Shown here: one piece after another, positions 16,767 through 24,469 of the stretch
Layout of the letters: each line of letters opens with the position of its first letter
Position numbering within the stretch: the stretch's first letter is position 1
The notes under the pieces: generated by a model
What the model was told of the DNA's origin: nothing
The model's database searches: none
The model's input: only the letters and a program-made list of their open reading frames with translations
Assembly: GCA_958296195.1 (NCBI GenBank)
Contig: OY282455.1
Location: 1,488,001 to 1,552,000 of the forward strand
Direction of reading: 5' to 3'
Source of the DNA: an uncultured Pseudomonadales bacterium
Lineage (GTDB): Bacteria > Pseudomonadota > Gammaproteobacteria > Pseudomonadales > Azotimanducaceae
Length of the DNA: 64,000 nucleotides
Translations under genes and position numbers: made by a program

Positions 16767-18605
16767 AACCACAAGCCGTCCTTGGGCGTCCCTTTGCAGC
16801 ACATCGTGCATGGCGGTCAGGAACCCGTCGTTTGTGCGAACGTAGGCAAGCGCCCAAAAATCCGGTAAGGGTCCGACGTCCAAACGCCAATCGCCTCGCG
16901 TTGGGCGTCCAATGCCTTCGATGCCCTTGGCGGCGTTCCCGTTCTCAAGGTCGCCGGCGTTGAAGTGAAAGGCTAGTTTCGCGCCCAACGGGATTTCAAT
17001 CGGGTCGGCAGCGGTTCCCGCGTCGTCAAACGCATGAATTCGCACCATGCCAGGTTCCTGTGAATAGCTAATAAGGATACGCACGAATCCCTGCCGTATC
17101 GCGTCGGAAGCCGAAACCAACAACGGCACGTTTATGCTGATATCCCTTGTGGAAATGCTGTTGGCCATTGTGGAAATGTTGGATAGGTGTCCGGAGGCGC
17201 TGTCAAGCAGGCTCATGCCGAAAACGGATGACCCTGCCCCTCCTAAGAGCAAGTACCATTTGCCGGTGCCGTCGCCAAGCCTTCCGGTCAAGCCCCATGC
17301 GCCTTCCTCTAGGTCGAGCGCCGACAGGGTGCGGGATTCTCCAGCGGCCAGCGTAAAGGTCACTGGGCCGGCTAGGGTGCGTTGGTCGTCAAGGCCTTCA
17401 ATCCTCACGCTTGCGGCGGTCGCCCCGGTGTTGACTAGGCGCAGCCTGCTAACCCTTTCCCTGTTGCTTGCGGGGTTGAAGGTTACAACCACAGGCCGGT
17501 CAAGGTCGTTCCTTGGCAGCACGTCGTGCATGGCGGTCAGGAACCCGTCGTTTGTGCGAACGTAGGCAAGCGCCCGGACGTTCAAGGCGCTTTCCAAATC
17601 CAAGCGCCAATCGCCTCGCCCTGGGCGTCCAACGGCTTCAATGCCCTTTGCGGCGTTCCCGTTCTCAAGGTCGTCGGCGTTGAAGTGAAAGGCTTGGTGC
17701 GCGCCCAACGGGATTTCAATCGGGTCGGCGGCGGTTCCCGCGTCATCAACCGCGAAAATACGCACCATGCCGGATTCGCCGGATTCGTTGATGATGCGCA
17801 CAAAGCCCTGCCGATCGGGGTTGGAAGCCGAAACCAACAACGGCACGGCGGCAGCAAGGCGTGTTGCCGGAGGCTCTAGCCCATCCGGCGCTTCGGTTTG
17901 GAAGTCCAATTCCAAGTCAACCCCGCTGGGAAGCTTGGCAAACAATGAGTCATTCCGGCTCAATCCCACAAGGTGGTTGGCCGTCAACTCCAGTGTGCTC
18001 AAGTTGGTCAGGCTGTCGAACACGCCCGCCGGTAAGGTTGCCAACTGGTTGTCGTTCAACCACAGGTGTTGCAAGTTGGTCAGGCCATCGAACACGCCCG
18101 CCGGCAAGGCCGTCAACTCGTTGTAGCTCAAGCGCAGTTCTTCCAAGCGGGTCAGGCCATTGAACACGCCTGCCGGCAAGGTCGCCAATTGGTTGTGCGA
18201 CAACGACAGTGTGCGCAAGTTGGTCAGGCCGCTGAACACGCCCGCCGGTAAGATCGTCAACTGGTTGTGGCTCAAGCGCAATGTGCGCAAGCTGTTCAGG
18301 CCGTTGAACACGCCGGCCGGCAAGGCTTCCAACCAGTTACGGTTCAACCGCAGGTCTCGCAAGTTGGTCAGGCCGTCGAAGTCGCCAGCTTGCAAGGTCG
18401 TCAACCTGCTTTGACTAAATATAAATAGTCGCAATTCGGCCATCTGCGCGGAATCCACGGCGGCGCAGTCTTCCTCGCCAAGGTCCCCCATGATGGCGTC
18501 GCGCACCTGCGGCGTTCTGCCGCAAATGTCCACGGTTTGAGCATGGCCTAAAGCCGGCAGCACGGTGGCAAGCAGCAAATTGGCCAGTAGCTTTTTCAAG
18601 GTCAT
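16755..18605 (-). CDS. Secreted leucine-rich-repeat protein with tandem C-terminal modules (frameshifted)
   Basis: 616 aa as read. Start at 18605 gives a signal peptide (MTLKKLLANLLLATVLPALGHAQ). After a Cys-containing cap (ICGRTPQVRDAI, DCAAVD) come about six 24-residue leucine-rich repeats of the form LTNLRTLSLSHNQLATLPAGVF (about 60-205). A roughly 220-residue module follows: VPLLVSASNPDRQGFVRIIN, HFNADDLENGNAAKGIE, LAYVRTNDGFLTAMHDVLPR, VTFNPASNRERVSRLRL, ESRTLSALDLEEG, LLDSASGHLSNIST. A second copy starts at once but is cut by a frameshift at 16763-16766. A surface or extracellular binding role is likely. The same module recurs at 61144-62598. Confidence 0.8.
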   Translation of the reverse strand: MTLKKLLANLLLATVLPALGHAQTVDICGRTPQVRDAIMGDLGEEDCAAVDSAQMAELRLFIFSQSRLTTLQAGDFDGLTNLRDLRLNRNWLEALPAGVFNGLNSLRTLRLSHNQLTILPAGVFSGLTNLRTLSLSHNQLATLPAGVFNGLTRLEELRLSYNELTALPAGVFDGLTNLQHLWLNDNQLATLPAGVFDSLTNLSTLELTANHLVGLSRNDSLFAKLPSGVDLELDFQTEAPDGLEPPATRLAAAVPLLVSASNPDRQGFVRIINESGESGMVRIFAVDDAGTAADPIEIPLGAHQAFHFNADDLENGNAAKGIEAVGRPGRGDWRLDLESALNVRALAYVRTNDGFLTAMHDVLPRNDLDRPVVVTFNPASNRERVSRLRLVNTGATAASVRIEGLDDQRTLAGPVTFTLAAGESRTLSALDLEEGAWGLTGRLGDGTGKWYLLLGGAGSSVFGMSLLDSASGHLSNISTMANSISTRDISINVPLLVSASDAIRQGFVRILISYSQEPGMVRIHAFDDAGTAADPIEIPLGAKLAFHFNAGDLENGNAAKGIEGIGRPTRGDWRLDVGPLPDFWALAYVRTNDGFLTAMHDVLQRDAQGRLVVPHL

Positions 18606-18627
18606 TCTCCAGGTTGACGGAAGCACA

Positions 18628-18633
18628 ATTATA
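18628..18633 (-). promoter_or_regulatory. Candidate -10 box (TATAAT) for the LRR gene
   Basis: A perfect TATAAT lies on the minus strand 23 bp ahead of the chosen start codon, in otherwise GC-rich DNA. No good -35 is found 16-18 bp upstream, so the assignment is weak. Confidence 0.35.
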
Positions 18634-18788
18634 GCCAAGCCGCGCAAAGCAAACTGCCGGCAAGGAAGATCCTAGACACGCCTTAGGGCGCTTCTGGGCG
18701 CTTTCTGGCTGCCGGTAGTAGTGTGAAAGCGAGGAGTAGGGCCATCAAAGCCCGCGGGGCGTTGCTTGCTTAGCGAAAGCGCCGCCGC

Positions 18789-18984
18789 TTAGGCTACTTG
18801 CAGCGGTCGGATTGCCGCCAGCGAGTCATCGGCCTCCCGGGCCGCAAGTGCCAGTTCATACTGACTCTGAAGGTTCATCCAGCTTTGCGCGTCGGTGTTG
18901 AAGTACCGGGCAAGGCGCAACGCCGTTCCAGCGGTAATGCCGCGACGACCGCGGACAATTTCGTTGACCCGAGCCGGCATCAAG
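18789..18984 (-). pseudogene. higA relic truncated by an Rpn mobile unit
   Basis: Codes for the C-terminal 64 residues of HigA (ARVNEIVRGRRGITAGTALR... to PLQVA), nearly identical to the intact higA at 25952-26245. Similarity stops at 18984, within the helix-turn-helix, about 22 bp before the start of a mobile-unit copy at 19007. The first 33 codons and any higB are missing. Likely nonfunctional. Confidence 0.85.
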
Positions 18985-19006
18985 GTCTTTTTTGGCCGAT
19001 CTTGGC

Positions 19007-19590
19007 CATTTTCCGCGAAATCCGCCTCTACCGGACCGCCGCATCTCCACCAACCTGATCCTCAGCTCCATCGGAGAGCAAGTCTTGGGTAGGCCGCGGT
19101 CGTTTTGACGCGGATGCGACAGCGGGATGGTCGCGGCCTGATTAAGAGGCAGTCCCTAGGTCATCCCGCTGGCTTGGCGGAGCCGCTCCAGCAGTTCGTC
19201 GCCGCTGGCACACTCGACAATCCAGTCGCCCACCTCAATCAAGCGGTCCGCGTCGGCGCCGTCCAGCAGGGCCGACAGCCGCCGGGCGGTTTCCGCGTCA
19301 AAGCGCCGCTCCGCCAAGCGGCGCAGCAGGTCCGCTTGGCCTTGGTGAACGCCTTGCCGAACCCCCTGCTGTAAGCCTTGCCGCACTCCCTGTGCTATGG
19401 CGTTGTCATGCCATTCCTGCAGCCTCGCCTCCATCAACGTCGTCATCTCTCCTGCCCCTTTCTCCTGCGCCAACATCCGTTCGTAGTCCGCCAGCGGCGG
19501 CAGCGCCAGTAGTTGGGCGCCAGACTTTATGAGGGCGATGGCTCAACCAAGGGTGTGCCGGCCCGTCCTAGGGATTGACGCAGCAACGAA
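19007..19590 (-). mobile_element. Rpn mobile unit, copy 1 (internally deleted, both ends kept)
   Basis: Compared with the full-length copy at 24470-25898, this copy starts with the same CATTTTCCGCGAAATCCGCC, runs through the 3' part of the rpn gene, loses about 860 bp of interior, and resumes at 19533 with the 5' flank (GGGCGATGG, CCTAGGGATTGACG, GCAACGAA at 19590). Keeping both ends while losing the interior is how non-autonomous derivatives look. Its left end lies against a broken higA and its right end supplies the 3' end of the AbiEii-like gene. No terminal inverted repeats were seen. Confidence 0.7.
19156..19508 (-). pseudogene. Rpn-family nuclease gene, C-terminal fragment (copy 1)
   Basis: Encodes only the tail of the Rpn-like protein: LPPLADYERMLAQEKGA, LQEWHDNAIAQGVRQGLQQ repeats and RLAERRFDAETARRLSALLDGADADRLIEVGDWIVEC. 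The nuclease domain is absent. An in-frame ATG at 19476 could give a 106-residue peptide, but there is no sign that it is expressed. Confidence 0.75.
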
Positions 19591-20504
19591 TTCGCATCCT
19601 CCTCGTCGCACCAGCCAATCGCGTGCAGGTGGCGAATGCATCTTTGCGCCGAAGGGAACTGTCGCAACAAACGCTTCGCAGTATGCGGCCCGTCCCGCCA
19701 AAGAAGACGGCACCCCTCTTGCATGGATGCGTCGATGGTGACGGAGCCTTGCGGATGACGGCTCAGCAGCACGATTGGGTCGGACGCCAAGGCGGCATCC
19801 AGCGCCGCCTGCACCGCTTGGGGAGGAACGCGGCTCAGGATGGCGTCCTTACGATGGGAACGGTCCCAAGCCTCTTGCAAGATGGAGCTTTCGGACAGTG
19901 CATGGCTCAGCGCAATACGGTCGCTGGGTGCCGCGCACTCCATTCGATTCGTCAGCCACCACGCCAGGTCATATCGGTCCCGCCCCCGCCGACGCTCCTT
20001 GGGATCGATTGCCAGCGCCATTTTTTGACGCACCAGTTCATCGGGCCGATACACTCGCAGGCCCGCCGCCAATATGGATAGCTGATGTTCCGCCGTCTCG
20101 GCGGCATCGCCGCGCAACACTCTAGTGTCCACTGAGCAGGTGCGCCCACCAAAGCGAGGATGCGACAACCGCACCTCAAAGCCCCGTCCATGGCGGCGCT
20201 TTGGCCAATGCACCGACGCAGCCAGCTCCTTTTGGGCTTGCGTGAAGCCTGTGCTGATTGCTGACGCCACATCCCCATCTTGGTGAAGCAGGTCCAAATC
20301 GATGTCCTGGGATGGCCTCGACAATCCGTAGCATAGGCGGGCAGCGGTGCCGCCGAGCAGGATGGCGGGCGAGCCTTGCCCTTCCAATTGGTGCTGCGCC
20401 AGCGCAATGGCCCGATGCAGGACGCCTTCCCACCATGCGTCCCGGCCGTCAGGCGACTCTGGCACGGGCGGCAGCAGTGACGGCAAGTCCATCGCCGCCG
20501 TCAT
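19527..20504 (-). CDS. AbiEii/AbiGii-type nucleotidyltransferase (putative type IV toxin)
   Basis: 325 aa. The nucleotidyltransferase signature is clear: AILLGGTAARLCYG (near 47-60) followed by SRPSQDIDLDLL (near 63-74), then RPDELVRQKMALA and GRDRYDLAWWL in the positions of the AbiEii family. Those toxins transfer nucleotides to tRNA or other targets and are countered by an upstream antitoxin. The gene overlaps the upstream gene 20501-21250 by four bases (ATGA), the usual sign of a pair. The last 19 or so residues (SLLRQSLGRAGTPLVEPSPS) and the stop are encoded by the end of the adjacent mobile unit, so the native C-terminus was replaced. Confidence 0.78.
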   Translation of the reverse strand: MTAAMDLPSLLPPVPESPDGRDAWWEGVLHRAIALAQHQLEGQGSPAILLGGTAARLCYGLSRPSQDIDLDLLHQDGDVASAISTGFTQAQKELAASVHWPKRRHGRGFEVRLSHPRFGGRTCSVDTRVLRGDAAETAEHQLSILAAGLRVYRPDELVRQKMALAIDPKERRRGRDRYDLAWWLTNRMECAAPSDRIALSHALSESSILQEAWDRSHRKDAILSRVPPQAVQAALDAALASDPIVLLSRHPQGSVTIDASMQEGCRLLWRDGPHTAKRLLRQFPSAQRCIRHLHAIGWCDEEDANSLLRQSLGRAGTPLVEPSPS

Positions 20505-21250
20505 GTGACAACCTCAGTTTTTCGAGGTGGCAAATTGATACTGCGCGGTTGGACGCCGACCGCCGCAGCCCCGCGACGGTCTGGAGGATGCAGCGACTGC
20601 TGCACCCATTGCAGCCAAGCGGCGGCGATGCCCGGGTCGGGATGCGCCTGGACCAAGCTATGCGCCATGCGCGTCAACTCCTCGGCTTGCACATCGGACA
20701 GCCATTCCGCCAACTCACTGCCGTCGGGCGCACATTCCTCCGCGGTCTCCGCCAGCGCATCCCAAGCCCACTCCAAGGCCGCCCGGGCATGTGACGCCCC
20801 CCATACGGGAACGCTGCGGCGGGCGGCGGGATGCCCGGCCAGCGCCAAGCGCGAACGGATGTCCGCGACGCCCTGCGCACCCAACAACGCATGGACGGAC
20901 AAGGGCCCCGCCCTAGACAAGGTGACGCACAGACGGCGCCCCATGTCGTCGGCAAAGTTGCGCGACAGCCATACCCCATGCCCTCGCCAATCGCCGCAAG
21001 GCTCGCCGGGAAGGTTTAGCATCTCCAGCCCAGTGACATGCCGTTCCACAGTGGTGGGCGGCACCCAAATGCCCCAGTATCCATCCGGCAGCGACTGGTT
21101 TTCGGCGTCGCTCAAGTCCCACCGCCCATCTTGGGGTTCGACAGACGGATGTCGCATGGGAATGACCTCAGTGCGCTCCCATAGCGGCCTTAAGACGGTG
21201 GATGAGTCTCGCGGACGCTCAGCGGCGCTGAATCGTGAAGGTTGTTTCAT
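20501..21250 (-). CDS. Uncharacterised protein, probable partner of the AbiEii-like gene
   Basis: 249 aa from the ATG at 21250. An alternative ATG at 21157, with GAGG eight bases upstream, would give 218 aa. I do not recognise the family. The protein is soluble and acidic, with YWGIWVPPTTVERHVTGLEMLNLPGEP near the N-terminus, a central GRRLCVTLSRAGPLSVHALLGAQG, and an alpha-helical C-half (HARAALEWAWDALAETAEECAPDGSELAEWL). No winged-helix motif typical of AbiEi is evident. Its four-base overlap with the nucleotidyltransferase makes a cognate antitoxin or targeting partner the simplest idea, which is inference from position. Confidence 0.6.
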   Translation of the reverse strand: MKQPSRFSAAERPRDSSTVLRPLWERTEVIPMRHPSVEPQDGRWDLSDAENQSLPDGYWGIWVPPTTVERHVTGLEMLNLPGEPCGDWRGHGVWLSRNFADDMGRRLCVTLSRAGPLSVHALLGAQGVADIRSRLALAGHPAARRSVPVWGASHARAALEWAWDALAETAEECAPDGSELAEWLSDVQAEELTRMAHSLVQAHPDPGIAAAWLQWVQQSLHPPDRRGAAAVGVQPRSINLPPRKTEVVT

Positions 21251-21319
21251 GATAACGCAGTGTACAACTCCGTATGCAGGCCACAACCGCCACTCCCTTC
21301 CCCATTTACAAGGTTCGCC

Positions 21320-22003
21320 TTCGCGGGGAATTCGCCCCCATATCGACCAACCTGATCCTCAGCTACATCGGCGAGCACGTCTTAAGGACGTCGCGGTCGT
21401 TTTGACGCATGCGGCAGCGAGGTGGTCGCGGACCTATTAACGGGGAGTCGCTAGGCCAACCCACCGGCTTGGCGGAGCCGCTCCAGCAGTTCGTTGCCGC
21501 TGCCGCACTCGACAATCCAGTCGCCCACATCAATCAAGCGGTCCGCGTCGGCGTCTTCCAGCAGGGCCGACAGCCGCCGGGCGGTTTCCGCGTCAAAGCG
21601 CCGCTCTGCCTGGCGGCGCAGCAGGTCCACTTGGCCTTGGTGGACGCCTTGCCGCACCCCCTGCTGCAAGCCTTGCCGCACCCCCTGCTGCAAGCCTTGC
21701 CGCACCCCCTGCGCGATGGCGTTGTCATGCCATTCCTGCAGCTTCGCCTCCATCAACGTCGGCATCTCTCTTGCTCCTTTCTCCTGCGCCAACATCCGTT
21801 CGTAGTCCGCCAGCGGCGCGGCGGCAGCGCCAATCCCCGTCGCCGCAGCAAATGCTCCGCCCGGGCGTGGAAGCCCCGGCGCAGGCCCGCCGACTCCGGT
21901 CCGCTCCACAGCTGGAATGCCTCCGCCAGCAGCCTCGGCACGTCGTCGCCGGAGGCGCTCTCCAAGCGGATCAGCGCCGCCTGGTGGTTGCGTGGCAGCG
22001 GCC
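21320..22003 (-). mobile_element. Rpn mobile unit, copy 2 (5'-truncated, frameshifted)
   Basis: Matches copy 3 from its 3' flank (CCAACCTGATCCTCAGCT, GGTCGTTTTGACGC) through the rpn tail and into the middle of the gene, ending at about 22003. The 5' half of the gene and the right end are absent. It is more diverged in its flank than copies 1 and 3, and resembles copy 4 there. Confidence 0.7.
21451..21995 (-). pseudogene. Rpn-family nuclease gene, C-terminal half with frameshift (copy 2)
   Basis: Encodes the C-terminal region with one extra GVRQGLQQ unit relative to copy 1. A five-base insertion (GCGCG, near 21816-21820) against copy 3 throws the upstream part (LESASGDDVPRLLAEAFQLWSG) into another frame, so a continuous product is impossible. 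Confidence 0.75.
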
Positions 22004-22271
22004 GCCTTTCAATGAAGGACTCGCATCGCCTACTAAGCCAAGTACGATCTGCGTGGCGACTGCCCAGTGCATTCGGGGATTCCCACCCGCCTCATCGCTA
22101 CCTTGAACAACCCCGTGATCCCGAGGACGGCAATCGCTACATCGCCAGACCGTCAAAGCTCGAACTGGAACTCTGGCACCACGACGTCCACAATGGTTTC
22201 GTCTCCAACTGCCGACTGGCGACTTATGCGGAGGACGCAACTCCAGGGTCATTCAGCGAAGCGCTCTTGCG

Positions 22272-24392
22272 TTAGGGTGCGCTGACATTGCGACCAGCCT
22301 CCGCGGCTCTTAGTACTGCTTGCACACGAACACCTTGGCCGGCGCCGTAGCAGAAGCGCCAGGGAATGTCGTGTTTTGAGCACAGCCGCCGTACATGCTG
22401 GCCAAATGTCGTTCGCATAAAACGCAACAGGACGACCGCATTGCAGTTCGGCAGCTTGCCTATCACGTCATCGAGTGTTTTCATCCAATTGGGCGTCCAG
22501 TCGATTTTCACGAAATCGACGGATACGTCTGCATCTTGTCTATGCACTTGCATCTCTACTTGACCGTTGCTCTTGGCGAGCGACTCGTCGCCACCGATTA
22601 CGAGAACGGCCACCGATTTGTGTTGGCTTTCAGGTAGCGGTTCGGTCTGTTGTTTGGCAAGTGCTGAGTAGCGTCTCTCCATGTCCACATAGGCGTCCTC
22701 GTCTAAGGCGAGAGCGCGTGCCCAATCGAGTATTGCAGCCGCATCGTCCAAGTCGTTAGCGGACATGTGGTGATGGAAGACGGTGCGCAGCTTCGTCAGC
22801 GCATGCTCGTAGTTGCCTTGTGCCTCGAGACAGCGTGCGCTTGCCGTCGCCGCGTCGTCGTCGGTCCAGGCCGGGTCGTACTTTTTCTGCTCGCTGAGAA
22901 GCTCTAGGAACTCATCGACGGCAATGCCGGCAACGGCTAATGTTTCGAGTTCGTCAAGAGCATTCTTGCACCGTTCAACATCGCTTAAGCGCAAGAACCA
23001 ATCGAGTGAAAGGCGCAAGTCCTTGGCTTTTGACATCCGGCTTTGATTCGGGTGGTGCGCGCGCTCCCATAAATTCTCGGCGACGATAGGAAGTGCCTGC
23101 GCGACAGTCGCTTGCGTGAGTGCATCAAGCGCTTCGTTGCCACCGGCACTGAGCAACAGCGTAGCTACTTCCTCAATACGGGAATTGGACAGAGCGATGG
23201 CGTCTATGGTTGAAGCGATAAAGTGTGTCGGCATCTGGGCTGCGCCCTTGAGACCCTCAGCGATCAGGCGAGCGGCATGCTCCACGTCAGCTGCGGTCAG
23301 CAACTGCGCCTTGGCCACACCGAGGTACAGTTCCGCCTGCGCGATTAGAGAAGCGGGATAGTCTGAGCGCACACTCTTGAAGTGAGCGCAAGCACGTTCC
23401 AAGTGATGGTCTGCTATGGCGTACCGGGAGTCACCGACACTATCATTGGCAAGTGCGAGTATCCCCAAACAGTAGTGTCCATGGGCCGCGAAGGGGGCGT
23501 CTTCGATGGCGACCGCTCGGCGAAAGTCGGCTCCGCCATCCTCGAGTCTTTCCAAGAGGTCCTGTCGAGTTGCTTTGTCGGACGGTATGCGGACTTCGTC
23601 CAGCAGCAGGAAGTGACCCTTTAACAGCCCGAGGTCTGCATGCACCATTGCTTGGTTGTTGACGTCGCGTTCGTCATTGATGAGTCCCTGTAGCAACTCC
23701 TCTGCCCGAGAATGTTCGCCGAGCAGCCTAAGGCAATGCGCCATGCGCCTACGCACAGTCGTTGCTTGTGCAGCCACTTCAGGTGACGATCTACGGGATT
23801 TGGTGCAGTTCATCAGCAGGGCGAAGATCCGCCTCGCTACGCTTGGGGCGTGGCTGCGCAGTGCCTCTGTTCCAGCATCAATTAGGAGGCGGTGAACGTC
23901 TGATCGTCGCGCAAGCGCTTCGCTGACGAAGGCGGGCAACTCAGCGCTGCGATCGGTCTTCCGCAGCGCAATAGCTATCTGAAGGCCAGCGCGGTGCGAA
24001 GCGTGGTCGGCACCGTCTCCCAGATCCCGCACGGTCTGATTTTCATCGAGTGCTTGGACGATCTGCCGCCAAGCCCCACGCCGTGCCCAGCCTAGGATGG
24101 CACCGCTCAAATACCACCGACGCTGGTTAGCATTGGCGGCCGGCAAGTCGGCTATCGCACAGTTGAAGATCGTGTCGCGGAATCCGGCGTGGAAGTGCGA
24201 CTGATGGCGCCTTCCGTTGAGCTTTACGAACTCATCGACTGCTGCGTTCAAGTCCGTGTCGTCCAATGCCCCCTCGACGCCCTGTTGTGTGTCCAAGATC
24301 GCGTTGATGAGAAGGCGGTCCAACGGCTCTATCTTAAGAGGGCGTTGCGTCTGGTCTGCGGCATCTGACTGCTGCCACTCCTCTTTCGGCAT
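22272..24392 (-). CDS. Large TPR-like helical protein with C-terminal DUF2325-like domain
   Basis: 706 aa, no signal peptide or membrane segment. Most of the chain (about 60-590) is alpha-helical with TPR-like pairs, for example AHCLRLLGEHSRAEELLQGLI and SARCLEAQGNYEHALTKLRTVF. The last 110 residues form a small alpha/beta domain: VAVLVIGGDESLAKSNGQVEM, VDFVKIDWTPNWMKTLDD, LPNCNAVVLLRFMRTTFGQHVRRLCSKHDIPWRFCYGAGQ. The order of a VIGG strand, a central variable part, and then a cysteine helix and a return strand resembles DUF2325. The gene is isolated between two mobile-unit copies and less GC-rich than its neighbours, which fits an accessory, perhaps defensive, gene. Function unknown. Confidence 0.6.
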   Translation of the reverse strand: MPKEEWQQSDAADQTQRPLKIEPLDRLLINAILDTQQGVEGALDDTDLNAAVDEFVKLNGRRHQSHFHAGFRDTIFNCAIADLPAANANQRRWYLSGAILGWARRGAWRQIVQALDENQTVRDLGDGADHASHRAGLQIAIALRKTDRSAELPAFVSEALARRSDVHRLLIDAGTEALRSHAPSVARRIFALLMNCTKSRRSSPEVAAQATTVRRRMAHCLRLLGEHSRAEELLQGLINDERDVNNQAMVHADLGLLKGHFLLLDEVRIPSDKATRQDLLERLEDGGADFRRAVAIEDAPFAAHGHYCLGILALANDSVGDSRYAIADHHLERACAHFKSVRSDYPASLIAQAELYLGVAKAQLLTAADVEHAARLIAEGLKGAAQMPTHFIASTIDAIALSNSRIEEVATLLLSAGGNEALDALTQATVAQALPIVAENLWERAHHPNQSRMSKAKDLRLSLDWFLRLSDVERCKNALDELETLAVAGIAVDEFLELLSEQKKYDPAWTDDDAATASARCLEAQGNYEHALTKLRTVFHHHMSANDLDDAAAILDWARALALDEDAYVDMERRYSALAKQQTEPLPESQHKSVAVLVIGGDESLAKSNGQVEMQVHRQDADVSVDFVKIDWTPNWMKTLDDVIGKLPNCNAVVLLRFMRTTFGQHVRRLCSKHDIPWRFCYGAGQGVRVQAVLRAAEAGRNVSAP

Positions 24393-24469
24393 GGGCCGGA
24401 CCCCGGCTAGAGTGGGAAGAGGTCTATCTTATACCATCGGCCGCGGTGTAATCATGGTGGAAGTGCCGA

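Noticed and set aside
21409-22275. 288-codon plus-strand frame across the second Rpn copy
   Set aside because: Antisense to the decayed rpn gene and continuing into non-coding DNA; the product is low-complexity.
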